Of a stretch of 64,000 bases of DNA, positions 21,421-31,135 are shown in pieces. Source of the stretch: Platerodrilus igneus (Eukaryota > Arthropoda > Insecta > Coleoptera > Lycidae); the NCBI GenBank assembly GCA_036346225.1, contig JARFIW010000942.1, forward strand, positions 2,625,001-2,689,000, read 5' to 3'. The notes under the pieces were generated by a model. It was not told where the DNA came from, ran no database searches, and worked only from the letters and a program-made list of their open reading frames with translations. Numbering within the stretch: the first letter of the stretch is position 1; each line of letters begins with the position of its first letter. The position numbers were made by a program, and so were the translations under genes.

Positions 21421-21866
21421 ATGTTTTCCCGTATTCAAACAATGCCTTTACCAACTGAAATTAGCTTCAGAAGTTGACGAAGTTCTTTCTGCTGAAGCAG
21501 ATCCGCAATACGAAAAATTCTTGACGGATGTTTGGATCGGAATTATACTAACTTTAATTGTTCTTAGTTGCGTGTGTTGCATGTGTTCCTGTCTGTTGTA
21601 CCACGAATTCCACCCCCGCGAATAGACTGTGAATCTTTGCCAAGCTACACCAGTGCATCCGGCTTACCAAGCTATCAGGAGGTTTTCGATCAGTTACAGA
21701 AAGTAAAGAACAATCTGCAGTTGATAGTAGTGTCAAGTTTCAAGTTGATAATGGGATGGAACCATGGACACCCCACACTTCACCAACTCTAACTGCAAGG
21801 CTATCAGTAGCCGAATTAGTCCAACTATATAGACACTCTTCCGGTGCTCCTGGTTGTGTAAGTTGA
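21421..21866 (+). CDS. Commissureless-like transmembrane protein, exon with two apparent frameshifts
   Basis: Three successive reading frames form one coherent protein. First: ASEVDEVLSAEADPQYEKFL then DVWIGIILTLIVLSCVCCMC, a membrane span rich in Cys, ending SCLLYHEF. Second: IDCESLPSYTSASGLPSYQE with two LPSY motifs. Third: EPWTPHTSPTLTARLSVAEL then VQLYRHSS, with a stop at 21864-21866. Each switch equals loss of one base. In insects Commissureless is a sorting receptor that keeps Robo off the growth-cone surface; its LPSY motif is needed for sorting (family knowledge). A good acceptor (TTAGCTTCAG) ends at 21470 and a donor-like GTAAGT lies at 21858, so exon limits are ambiguous. An ATG at 21421 is out of frame with the first block. 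It could be a gene with consensus errors or a pseudogene. Confidence 0.5.
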
Positions 21867-22280
21867 ACTATTTCATACTTGTTATTACTTTAAATATCTA
21901 TCCGTTGGTTTTGCAATATTCTTTGTCGTGTTGATACCTTTTACAATAGACTTGCCTGCTATTAAGAAAAAAAAAAGAAGGAAAAAAAAATTAATACTAC
22001 TGAATTACTCATATCCATTGTGTCTTACCTATTTATTTTTTGTTAACATTTTGTCTGATTTATGTTTAATTGGTGTGTGAGAAAACGTTTCTGCTACTCC
22101 CCAATATTACCTCACTTTGTAATAAAAATTTTTACAATGCTTTTATCGTGATTATATTATATAGATTATCCAAACAGTTTTTTTTCTTACCTTCTACAAA
22201 GTACTGAATAATTTAGACTTATCATTGCTGCTATGCTTTTTCTTTTTTTTTCAGGTTTGCTTGACTATTTTTCTTTCAGG
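21867..22280. other. No feature recognised
   Basis: T- and A-rich sequence directly after the commissureless-like exon, possibly its 3' untranslated region or an intron. Confidence 0.4.
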
Positions 22281-22658
22281 TATTATCTCTAACTCCTTAC
22301 CGCCGCATACATTATATGTCGGTCTACTTTCTACAACCCCCCCCTAATCTCCGATTAAGCCCGGTCATTTCTTTGATTTTCTTTTTATTACGCACGGCTA
22401 CGAGCCAACGTAACATAAATTTTTGGCGCCCAACGTGGGGCGCCAAAATTTTATGTTACGTTGGCTCGTAGCCGTGCGTAACAAACTTCATTAGTGCAGG
22501 ACATCGTAAATCCCACACTTCAATTGCAAGGAAGCGTTGCTGAAGGACTTTTTGTATTATCACTAACTCCTTACGGCCGCGTACATGGTATGTTGGTCTG
22601 CTTTCTACAACCCCCCCTACTCTCCGATTGAGCCCGGTCATTTCTTCTTTGATTTTCT
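22281..22658. repeat. Direct repeat of about 102 bp, 275 bp apart
   Basis: Copies at 22281-22382 and 22556-22658 share the ordered words CTAACTCCTTAC, GTCGGTCTACTTTCTACAAC or its variant, a C7-8 run, CTCCGATT.AGCCCGGTC and TTTGATTTTCT. They bracket the PBS palindrome at 22388-22481. They are probably LTR-derived, family unknown. Confidence 0.7.
22388..22481. repeat. Long palindrome centred on a perfect tRNA-Lys primer-binding site
   Basis: Arms of 43 bases (22388-22430 and 22439-22481) are inverted copies with only a shift in one A/T run; the loop is 8 bases. The centre is TGGCGCCCAACGTGGGGC (22424-22441), the complement of the insect tRNA-Lys 3' end. The left arm, GCCAACGTAACATAAATTTT before TGGCGCC, resembles the LTR terminus, spacer and PBS of the element at 60420-60460. 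It therefore looks like an LTR end folded back on its own PBS. Confidence 0.85.
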
Positions 22659-23198
22659 AAACTTGTCCTCTGGTAGCTGGTACAAATTCTGTACGATTAT
22701 GTCATATCGTTCAGGCAAACCACTAATCATTTTGTATGTCACATACAGGTCTTTAATCTCACAATTAACACTGCTTAAACGTCACTGTAAATCTCGTAGT
22801 CGAGCAATAAATACTGCAATCGTAACACCGGTTTACATAACAGCTAAAAAGAATTCCGTAAATAGCCTTCCTATTATTGCTTTCGATAATGGTTCAAAGT
22901 TGGACTCTAATGTAGACCATACATCTCTCAAATCCACCGTACCATTTACAACTGGCTAACTTGTGCACCTAATGACAGATATACAATAGACCTCGACGAC
23001 AATTCGCTTTTGTCTTTGATTGTAGCTAACGAAGATAAAACTTCTTTATCATCTTTTACATTTGTTATAAATTCATATAGTCCATTAGCACGCAACAGCA
23101 TTTCAATATTTATTCGCCATTCGCGGTAATTCATTCTGTGCTCCTAACAACTTTTCAAAATCAAGTACGTTTTTCAAGTCTTGACTATTAAATGCCAT
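22640..23198 (-). pseudogene. Copia gag remnant
   Basis: The minus strand starts MAFNSQDLKNVLDFEKLLGA, then shifts frame into NYREWRINIEMLLRANGLYE, the typical copia Gag region where a Trp precedes MEMLL. It continues with SRSIVYLSLGAQ and, in further frames, DVWSTLESNFEPLSKA, FIARLRDL and ISGLPERYDIIVQNL, all in the right order. Several frameshifts and a stop show it is inactive. It is not contiguous with the copia pol at 13810-16375 and probably is another insertion. The ORF at 22456-22641 adjoins it, but I do not recognise that product. Confidence 0.72.
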
Positions 23199-23514
23199 TT
23201 TTAATAAAAAAATCTCTTAAAGTAATTACGTTTACTTCAGACTTTAACCAAAAATCAATTCCAAAACAATTATTTCCACGATCGATCGTCAATTAAAAAT
23301 CACTTTCAAGACAATTAATTATACGTCCGGCTTGACCGAGTCTAACAAAAAAATACGAAATCTGCTATTTCATTTGCGTTACCAATTCACGCAAATAATG
23401 TTTCAAAGTAAAGTAGAACAGGACATAAACATCAAAAACTTACCCGTAAGCTATTTTTATCGCCGAATTCCACAATCGTTACAAAACACGTATTTAAATT
23501 ATTTGCAGTTTTAA

Positions 23515-23661
23515 CGTAATCCTGGGCCCATAACTATAGATTATCCACCTCTTACAGATGCGAAGGCTTTGTCGGATCGTTTGAAGTTTGTAGGGCAAAA
23601 TTCTATAACCTTGAACGCAATCCGCCATTACATAAAAGGTTTTTGCAGGAAATTTGAATGT
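23515..23661 (+). other. Short orphan open frame beginning with NPGP
   Basis: After an in-frame TAA at 23512-23514 the sequence encodes RNPGPITIDYPPLTDAKALS and continues for about 28 more residues to a stop at 23659-23661. The preceding 60 codons (23332-23511) are in the same frame. The text looks protein-like and the NPGP tetrapeptide recalls 2A peptides found in some LINE proteins, but the rest of the 2A consensus is missing. No family recognised. Confidence 0.2.
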
Positions 23662-24162
23662 AAATAATAAAATTTACTATTATGTTTTTAACAGTAACCT
23701 AACCTCAACACTATATTCGCTAATCAGAATACATACAAACTAAGATGACTAACACTTTTGTTAACAGTAATTCTAACAGTAACTTACCTTCAACATTTTT
23801 AGGTACACCATCGAAATACACGATCAAAATCTGTAAACTTATCAATTTTATCAGTGCAGCAGTCACTTACATACTTTTTTATATCAATAGGCCAAACTCT
23901 TCGTGATACACACTATTGTGTTTACTTTTTATACTGAATCGAAATCTAAGATACCTATACCTACACAGAATTAAAAACTATTTTGGTTAAGCAATTTAAT
24001 TAATGCTAACATAAAAGATTTGTCCTTTCATCAGTTTAAAACAAATTTAAAAAGATTTTTGTTAGAAAACTCTTTCCTACTATACCTGATTTTATAGCTT
24101 ATGTTGTGGTTCTTTTAGGTTGCCCATTAGAGATTTATGATATACTTCTCTATTCTATCTTT
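23662..24162. other. No feature recognised
   Basis: AT-rich sequence with a few short repeats of TTAACAGTAA; it forms the left flank of the BEL element. Confidence 0.5.
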
Positions 24163-24563
24163 GGCTTATTGGGATGATAAAGGTGTGATATAAATATGCT
24201 AATTATAGGGAGGGACCAATTGCTTTTTGTAGCAATACTGATGGCGGTGGAGCGGTTATGTAATAACTAAAAACAACTACACCAAACTACTTAATAAAGG
24301 GTATAAATACCTTTTATCCTGTGCCGCTGTGGGCAATAAACGTTCACACACAAAAGCTTTCGCGGACAACCAATAACACGCACGAGTGGGTGTCGGTGTC
24401 GCTTTCAAAAGCTCTCATACAACCGTCTTCTGCAAGGGTTCGAATGCGACTGTCTTCACGCACTTCCACTGTCGGTATATAATGTTTCACTGAAAACTGT
24501 AGGATACCCGCACAAAGTATTTATTGTCATCAATTCCAATAAATGTTCGATGATGACGTAACA
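24163..24563 (-). repeat. 3' LTR of the BEL element
   Basis: Pairs with 30730-31129. The inner terminus on the minus strand is TGTTACGTCATC. Differences from the partner are a few bases (for example CTTTTAT versus CTATTAT). Confidence 0.92.
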
Positions 24564-24577
24564 TACCGCCCACCAAA
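24564..24577 (-). other. Polypurine tract of the BEL element
   Basis: The minus strand reads TTTGGTGGGCGGTA immediately before the LTR terminus TGTTACG, the expected position for plus-strand priming. Confidence 0.55.
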
Positions 24578-24801
24578 TTCATAGAATTTTGAAAAGGAGG
24601 GAAGTAGGTTGGGTGAAAGAAATCACATGGGATTTGACTTTGCTAGGAAAACAGGTAACGAAAGATAGGGTGGTACACTACAGCAAGCGATATTACCAAC
24701 TATGCAAAAATTAAAATATATATGTAAATAAGCAAATATGTAAAATAATATACTACTATACATGTAAGAAATGTGTATATACATCTAAACATAAAATAAA
24801 A
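24578..24801 (-). other. BEL 3' non-coding segment
   Basis: About 220 bases between the integrase stop and the polypurine tract; no open frame, no env-like gene. Confidence 0.6.
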
Positions 24802-25920
24802 TTAAAATACCGGTAGCGGCGCTAGTTTGACCAAAGGTCGTTTTAGTGTGCCATGTGCCGTTTTGATTTCAGCGACACGTATAATACCGTCCGCACCGGG
24901 AAAAGTATTAATAATACGACCAAACTTCCATTGAAGTGGAGGAAGCTGGTCGTCCTTGACGAGGACAATAGTGTCCTTTTCAACTTGTCGGACACCTACC
25001 TTAGAGTGCCATTTAACCTTTTGATTCAGAGTATGTAAGTACTCATGGCTCCAGCGAGCCCAAAAATCTTGATGGAGTTTTTGCAGGAGTTTCCACCTGC
25101 TCTTTAATGGTAAAACGTTGGTTGAATGGTCCTCATCTGGTGGTGCAGACAGAGGCTCCATAGTTAGGAAATGACCTGGTGTTAGGCACCGCAAGTCATT
25201 TGGATCCGAACTCAAAGCGCAGAGTGGCCTTGAATTTAGAACAGATTCAATTTGTGTAAAAACTGTGTAAAGTTCGTCAAAGGTAAGTTTTTGTTCGCCG
25301 ATTACGCGAGCTAGGTGTGTCTTTACCGACTTAACACCGCTTTCCCACAAGCCACCGAAGTGAGGGGCGCTAGGTGGATTAAACGACCACTTTATCTTTT
25401 CTGAGGATACTGCACTATGCAGATAACTCATAAGCTGACGATAGGCACCTACAAAATTAGTACCGCAATCACTAAATATTTGAGAACAGCGTCCTCGACG
25501 TGCTATAAATCGTCGCAAAGCGACAAGAAACGCGTCTGCCGACAAATCCGAAACAAGTTCAATATGTGCTGCCTTAGTGGCAAAACAAACAAAAATACAA
25601 ATATAGGCCTTAAGAGTTTTAGAGCCTCGCAGGCGGTTAGCCTTTATTAAAAGAGGGCCAGCAAAATCAACACCAACAATACTGAACGGTTTGATTTGGG
25701 TAATACGTGCTGCCGGTAGGTCTCCCATAGGAGGAGTTACCAGGACCGGTTTGGTACGAAAACATCTATGACATGATGATAAATAACTTTGGATTGAATT
25801 TTTAATGGAAAGGATCCAGAAATTCTGTTGGATAAGATACGCTGTGGTATTAACACCGGGATGGCAATACCTTTCATGAGTTGACCGAATGATAAGTTCG
25901 GTTAATCGGTGCCGCTGGGG
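24802..25920 (-). CDS. BEL integrase
   Basis: The intact frame (24802-25728, 308 residues) contains the catalytic core: VGVDFAGPL (Asp 21), FSDCGTNFVG (Asp 87) and GLWESGVKSVK (Glu 129), then LNSRPL and LTPGHFL, the standard BEL C-terminal landmarks. Between 25728 and 25920 the minus strand continues upstream in another frame as the zinc-binding HHCC domain (RYCHPGVNTT, FWILSIKN, CHRCFRTKP), so the true protein starts further upstream in the polyprotein and a frameshift interrupts it. Its role is insertion of the cDNA. The product is probably inactive unless the frameshift is an assembly error. Confidence 0.9.
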   Translation of the reverse strand, partial: PQRHRLTELIIRSTHERYCHPGVNTTAYLIQQNFWILSIKNSIQSYLSSCHRCFRTKPVLVTPPMGDLPAARITQIKPFSIVGVDFAGPLLIKANRLRGSKTLKAYICIFVCFATKAAHIELVSDLSADAFLVALRRFIARRGRCSQIFSDCGTNFVGAYRQLMSYLHSAVSSEKIKWSFNPPSAPHFGGLWESGVKSVKTHLARVIGEQKLTFDELYTVFTQIESVLNSRPLCALSSDPNDLRCLTPGHFLTMEPLSAPPDEDHSTNVLPLKSRWKLLQKLHQDFWARWSHEYLHTLNQKVKWHSKVGVRQVEKDTIVLVKDDQLPPLQWKFGRIINTFPGADGIIRVAEIKTAHGTLKRPLVKLAPLPVF

Positions 25921-27910
25921 CTATAACGCAGGAAACTTTTCGAAATAGGAAAGCGAAGAATGTGTCAAGCGCCCACCTACTCTTAAGATATTTTGTGGAT
26001 CAACAAATGGAGAAAGTTTTCGCAAGCTTTTAGGTAATTTACGGTTTGCCTTGATCGAAGCTATTTCCTTTGAAAATGTAACATTTTGTACATGCCGAAC
26101 GATAATCATGAGAGCATTGTGTAATTCAATGTCTGTTAAGGGACCCGTATGACGTTGAGCCATGGGTTTAGAAAATCTATAGATGTAAGCCACGATGCCT
26201 TGGATTTTATATAACGATGAAAAGCGACTTAGTAAAATGTCAATGACGTTTGGATCTGTTTGAGCGACAAATGTTAGGATCTTCTTTTCCGTAGTTACCT
26301 CAGCAATTGAGGTTGACAATGTTGGTTGAGGCGGCCACGAGTCACTAGGGTAGTGAAGCCATTCAGGCCCCGCCCACCATAGCGAACATGAAATAACCGC
26401 GCTTGGCATTAATCCCCGAGATGCAGGATCAGCCGGATTATGCGAAGATTTAATATAAAACCATCGACTAGGTGCAATGATTTCTTGAATGTGGATAACA
26501 CGGTTCGCCACAAAAGTTTTCCAACGAAAAGGTGGAGAACGTATCCAAGTGAGAGCGACCGTAGAATCACTCCACGCTGAAACATCGGTGATGTCAATCA
26601 AGCCTTGATAAGACCGAATGGTAAAAGAAAGTAAATCGGTTAATAAAACGGCGGCACATAATTCCAAACGTGGAATTGAAATGCGCTTAATTGGAGCTAC
26701 TTTTGTTTTAGCGGTTACAAATTGTACAGTTATTTCTCCAGTAGTTTGATTTATAAACTGGAAATACACTACCGCTGCATACTCTACCTCGCTAGCATCG
26801 CAAAACCCATGCAAATGACAAGTAAAAGGATCCGAAGGAGGTAAACTACGTGGTAACTTTAATGACGATAATAACGGCAACTCTTCTTGATACTGCTGCC
26901 ATTGAGACGAAATGTCTGCTGGTGGGATGTCATCCCAATTCAAACCTAACATCCACAGATGCTGGATTAGGCGTTTTGCAAAAAGTGTTAGTGGGGCTAA
27001 AAACCCTAATGGATCATATATTCTGGCAACTTGTGAAAGTATGTTGCGCTTTGTACATATTGGGTTTAATGGTTTAACCCGAAATGAGAAAATATCTTCT
27101 GTAGGTGACCATTGAAGACCTAATATTTTTATTGATTCGGCAGAATCGAAATCGAGAGAAGTATATTGGCAAAAATCTGACGGAATGCTTTCCAAAATAG
27201 AAACTGAATTAGAACTCCATTTTCGAAGTTCAAACCCAGCCGAATGTAAAAGTCGGATAAGTTGATCTTTAATTTCGCGGGCCGATTGTATAGAATCTCC
27301 ACCGGCGACGAAATCATCAATATATAGATTTGACCGTATAGCCTCAGCGGCTAACGGAAACCTTTTGCCTTCGTCAATGGCTAATTGCTGAAGGGTCTTT
27401 AATGCTAGATAAGGCGATGACTTAATACCATAGGTCACTGTATTAAGCTGATAAGTCTGAATGGGTTCTTCTGCGGAGAACCGCCAAACAATTAACTGAA
27501 ACTTTCGATGTTCTTCGGTAACCAAAATTTGTCGATACATTTGGCGAACATCACAAGTAAAAACGAAACGATGAGAGCGAAATTTAAGTAAGATTGACGA
27601 AATGTCATTTTGGAGACTAGGTCCAGCCAATTGAGTGTCATTAAGTGACACGTTGTTTTTAGCCTTTGCAGAGGCGTCAAAACCACACGAATTTTAGAAG
27701 TATGACCTTCCTCTTTAAACACAGGGTGATGGGGTAAAAATAATTATCGTTCCCAACGGGCGGAGAATCGAGTAATGCCATATGACCCGCATCAAGATAG
27801 TCCTGCATGAAATTGTTGTATTGGGCGCGTAGCTCCGGTTGAGCATGCAATTTGCGCTCCAACGAAAATAGTCTTTTTAGCCATCTCAAAGCAATTATCA
27901 AAACGGGCAA
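25921..27910 (-). CDS. BEL reverse transcriptase and RNase H
   Basis: The main frame (25921-27651, 576 residues) has FTCDVRQMYRQI (first RT Asp near 34), LYIDDFVAGGDS with the YxDD box at 110-113, an RNase H core (HGFCDASEVEYAAV near 281-294, IPRLEL at 326-331, WSDSTVALTWI at 360-370) and the start of the integrase region. The RT N-terminus lies in shifted frames upstream: EEGHTSKIRVV at about 27720-27690 and PELRAQYNNFMQDYLDAGHM at about 27840-27770. At least two frame changes lie between 27650 and 28100. The motif YIDDF and the CDAS RNase H are diagnostic for BEL/Pao. Confidence 0.92.
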
Positions 27911-28100
27911 AGTATCGTTGAACGGTAACGCAACAATAAAACGACCGCTAGGGTCACGAGAAAACGTGTTTTCAAAATCAGATCTGCCTTTTCTTCTTCT
28001 GGAGAAGTATAAGGCTTGATGGCAACTCTTCTATCTCCCAAAACCGTCTTAGGGTCTGGTCGATAGGATCTTCTACAGAAGTAAAAATGCTTGGACAGTA

Positions 28101-29117
28101 TCAGACTGCAAGCTTTTGTGGGACCAATAATAGTCCAACCAAAATTGTATTTATGGCGGCAGGCTGAAGAAATTTGCCATGTATAACACCGCCATTGATG
28201 ATGAACGGATAAACATCTGCTCCAAGGAGCATGTCAATAGTTCCTGGAGAGTTCCAGGTCGGGTCTGCAAAGTGCAGGCCGCATAAGTGTTCCCAATTAT
28301 TAGGAACTTCAACGCTGGGTAATTTGCCAGATATTGACGAAAGCACAAAAGTTGTGACTTCTAGAGATTTTTCAGAGTCTAACATAGAGCGAATGTTGCA
28401 GCTGACGGCACCCCTATTGACTGCTGAAGTTGTCTGCCCAAGTCCATAAATCGGAACTTGAGAACGTATGCGTGGAAGCCAAAGTTTGCTCACGCAATCG
28501 TCTCGAATAAAGCTAGCTTGGGAGCCAGGATCTAAAAGTACCCTGATCGGTTTGTATCTACCAGAACGATCTTGAACTTCCACAACAGCAGTGGAGAGTA
28601 AGACAGTAACCCCAAGATTTGAATTCGTCTGTGAAGACAAAACATTTGCCGGAATAGGAGAGGCTGACTGCGTCCTATTGGCATTTTTATGCATAGGTGT
28701 AGCGGTCGATTCAGCTGAACGGCTAGAAGCAGGTTGCGGTTCAAAATGTAGCAAGGTATGATGCGGCTTGGCGCAAGTTCGACAGGAATTATAAGATTTG
28801 CATTGCATGGACGCTTGGTCTGTTCGTAAGCAATTTAAACAAAGGCGTAAGCGTTTGACAATGTCGAAACGTTCCGTCGGAGTTTTCTTTAGAAACGATT
28901 GACATCTGTAAATTAAGTGATTGCCCTTGCAAGAAGGACAATGGTGCGAAAATGAATTCTTTGAGTCACTGGAGCTACTTGGTGTGTCCAGTGAGACTAC
29001 GTTAGAAGAAACTCTTGGTTTAAACTGAAACGCTGAGGATTTCTTAGGCACTGATGTGTGAGATGTATGGACAGTCGTCGAATAAGAAACAGGTGCGGTT
29101 GAAGAAAAGGTTTCCAA
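28101..29117 (-). CDS. BEL gag zinc-knuckle region and aspartic protease
   Basis: The 338-residue frame begins in the gag linker. Zinc-binding clusters follow: CPSCKGNHLIYRC (60-72), CLNCLRTDQASMQC (93-106) and CRTCAKPHHTLLH (112-124), the usual BEL arrangement. The protease motif is VLLDPGSQASF with the catalytic Asp at 196; most BEL proteases have DSGSQ, so the Ser-to-Pro change directly after the catalytic Asp is unusual and may be damaging. LGADVYPFII (near 302) is the distal protease motif. It overlaps the preceding gag frame by 74 bases; the switch lies at an A7/T7 run near 29130. Confidence 0.9.
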   Translation of the reverse strand: METFSSTAPVSYSTTVHTSHTSVPKKSSAFQFKPRVSSNVVSLDTPSSSSDSKNSFSHHCPSCKGNHLIYRCQSFLKKTPTERFDIVKRLRLCLNCLRTDQASMQCKSYNSCRTCAKPHHTLLHFEPQPASSRSAESTATPMHKNANRTQSASPIPANVLSSQTNSNLGVTVLLSTAVVEVQDRSGRYKPIRVLLDPGSQASFIRDDCVSKLWLPRIRSQVPIYGLGQTTSAVNRGAVSCNIRSMLDSEKSLEVTTFVLSSISGKLPSVEVPNNWEHLCGLHFADPTWNSPGTIDMLLGADVYPFIINGGVIHGKFLQPAAINTILVGLLLVPQKLAV

Positions 29118-29966
29118 CGCTGCATATTGTTGAGTTAAAAAAATATCTCAAATCATCGAAATTGGGTATTTGCTTCGGATCCGATTGGAGTTCGAAGCGT
29201 TTTCTAGTGAACGGATCGAGTTTTTCTAAAAGACAATCGACCAGAATAAAGTTCCAATGTTCCGTGGGAAACTTTAAGTTAGTTAGAACAGCAAGGTTCT
29301 CTGAAAAACAATCAATAAGTGCTCTAAGTTTCTTAGGGTCTTCTGATTTTAAAGGTGGAAAGTCTTTCATAGCTTTCCAATGCAAAGTTGCCAATAAACG
29401 CGGATTGCTAAATCTCTCACGCAAGGCGTTATAGGAAATGATAAAATTATCTCCCGAAATGGGTACCGATTTAATGATTTTCAAAGACTCCCCGCTACAG
29501 CAACTGATAAGATAATTTAATTTTTCGATATTGGACAGCGACGCGTTATTATAGACCAGACTGTCAAATAAATCGATAAAAGACGAAAATCCGTTACCTC
29601 ATTATTAAAACTTGGGAGCTTTAACGGTACCAATTTTGATCCCGTGCTGCTTGGAGCATTTTCAATGATTTGTGGTGCTTTCATTTCTTGCATCGTTTGG
29701 AGATGCAGCAGTATGCAATAATAAGCGGAATCTACTTCCTTCCGTAAAGCGTTGTAATTTAATGATTCTACATCGTTACATGAAGCTAAGACATCAATTA
29801 AAATTTTATTGAAATTTCTGTAAAGGTCATTTACTCCCCTTGTTTGAATAAGGAACAACGTTTTTAAAGTTGGGTCACTTTGTATAGCGTTACTAAGTTC
29901 CCACATTTCTATAACGCGTATTTTAAGCAATTTTAGCTCGGCTACCTGTATTTTCTTGGGAGCCAT
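29044..29966 (-). CDS. BEL gag N-terminal region
   Basis: The start at 29966 gives MAPKKIQVAELKLLKIRVIE, followed by a helical region and LVPLKLPSFNNEVTDFRLLS. This frame ends at 29517. The downstream frame (29484-29044) continues with LKIIKSVPISGDNFIISYNA, LRERFSNPRLL and DPFTRKRFEL, matching the DUF1759-type BEL gag, with an extra stretch readable in the same frame back to about 29595. One frameshift at about 29595 therefore separates two halves of a standard gag. Gag forms the particle. Confidence 0.88.
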
Positions 29967-30729
29967 TCTGAAAGTTATTCTGAAAGGCCTACACTATAAA
30001 AATGCTGTAAAACGGCAACGCTAAGATGTGCGCTGAGAAATATTAAATATTATGGGTTGTTGGTCAAGGCACGAAAAATGTAAAGTAGCGCATAAACCAA
30101 TAAATCACGTTTTATGACTATTAGCCTGCAGTGGGGTCTTTAATGCTAGACGTCGAAAACCTAACGGTTTGTCAAACAAAGCGTTTAGATAAGATGTATC
30201 GTTTACAACCCAGGCGGCTTTACATCAAAGCTCACAGGATCCACCAACATTTAAAAACATGTGGTTATCATATTTGCAAGATGCAGCTTTACAACTTTAT
30301 TACCCTGCAGATGTATTAAATATTTTACGTTGTAAACCGACTGAAAGGTGTATGTGAAACTAAAAACGCGCAATGGCTTTTACACAAAGAAAATCCCTTT
30401 ACCTTTCTTATTTGAGAAGTATAAAGCGAATTATAATTTTCAGGTTGCTTTGTGTTTTATGCCGCTAAAATGAATTTAAGACTGAAAACTAACAAATTTG
30501 ATGCTAAAGTATTTGTTTGTAACTAAACGGCGAAATCGCTTATTTAATTTAACGAAAGTATGTAGCTAATATTGTACATATTTTAACCCGCTAAATATGG
30601 GGTTTGAACACAAACTTAAAAGCTAAATCATTAATTAATTAAAAAGCTCGCTGAAATGCAAAATAATATTTAATTTAGGACATGCGTATTAACATAGGAC
30701 TAGTTAATTCGGATCGACTTAGGACCAAT
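29967..30729 (-). other. BEL 5' leader and primer-binding region
   Basis: About 760 bases lie between the 5' LTR and the gag start. Next to the LTR the minus strand reads TTGGTCCTAAGTCGATCC; it contains the TGG expected at the start of a PBS, but I could not name the tRNA. The remainder shows no supported open frame. Confidence 0.5.
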
Positions 30730-31129
30730 GGTTTGTTGGGATGATAAAGGTGTGATATAAATATGCTAATTATAGGGAAGGACCAATTGCTTTTGTAGCA
30801 ATACTGATGGCGGTGGAGCGGTTATGTAATAACTAAAAACAACTACACCAAACTACTTAATAAAGGGTATAAATACCTATTATCCTGTGCCGCTGTGGGC
30901 AATAAACGTTCACACACAAAAGCTTTTGCGGACAACCAATAACACGCACGAGTGGGTGTCGGTGTCGCTTTCAAAAGCTCTCATACAACCGTCTTCTGCA
31001 AGGGTTCGAATGCGACTGTCTTCACGCACTTCCACTGTCGGTATATAATGTTTCACTGAAAACTGTAGGATACCCGCACAAAGTATTTATTGTCACCAAT
31101 TCCAATAAATGTTCGATGATGACGTAACA
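30730..31129 (-). repeat. 5' LTR of the BEL element
   Basis: Partner of 24163-24563, same length within one base. The outer terminus on the minus strand is TGTTACGTC and abuts the ATCTTT duplication. Transcription would run leftwards from here. Confidence 0.92.
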
Positions 31130-31135
31130 ATCTTT

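Larger units (their letters stand above)
24157..31135 (-). mobile_element. BEL/Pao LTR retrotransposon, nearly full length
   Basis: LTRs of about 400 bp (24163-24563 and 30730-31129) flank gag, protease, RT, RNase H and integrase in the BEL order, all on the minus strand. The hexamer ATCTTT occurs directly outside both ends (24157-24162 and 31130-31135) and is a plausible target-site duplication, although it places the left LTR boundary at GGCTTATTGGG and not at a TG. LTRs differ by only a handful of changes over 400 bp. Frameshifts at about 29130, 29595, 27650-28100 and 25730-25920 break the polyprotein. At least one lies in an A7 run and could be a consensus error. Confidence 0.93.

Noticed and set aside
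22456..22641. 61-codon antisense ORF beside the copia gag remnant
   Set aside because: It covers the palindrome arm and the direct repeat; no domain recognised and its frame depends on a C-run.
25417..25650. Plus-strand ORFs across the BEL element (also 24853, 26850, 28231, 29054)
   Set aside because: They are antisense shadows of integrase, RT and gag frames with clear domain motifs on the minus strand.
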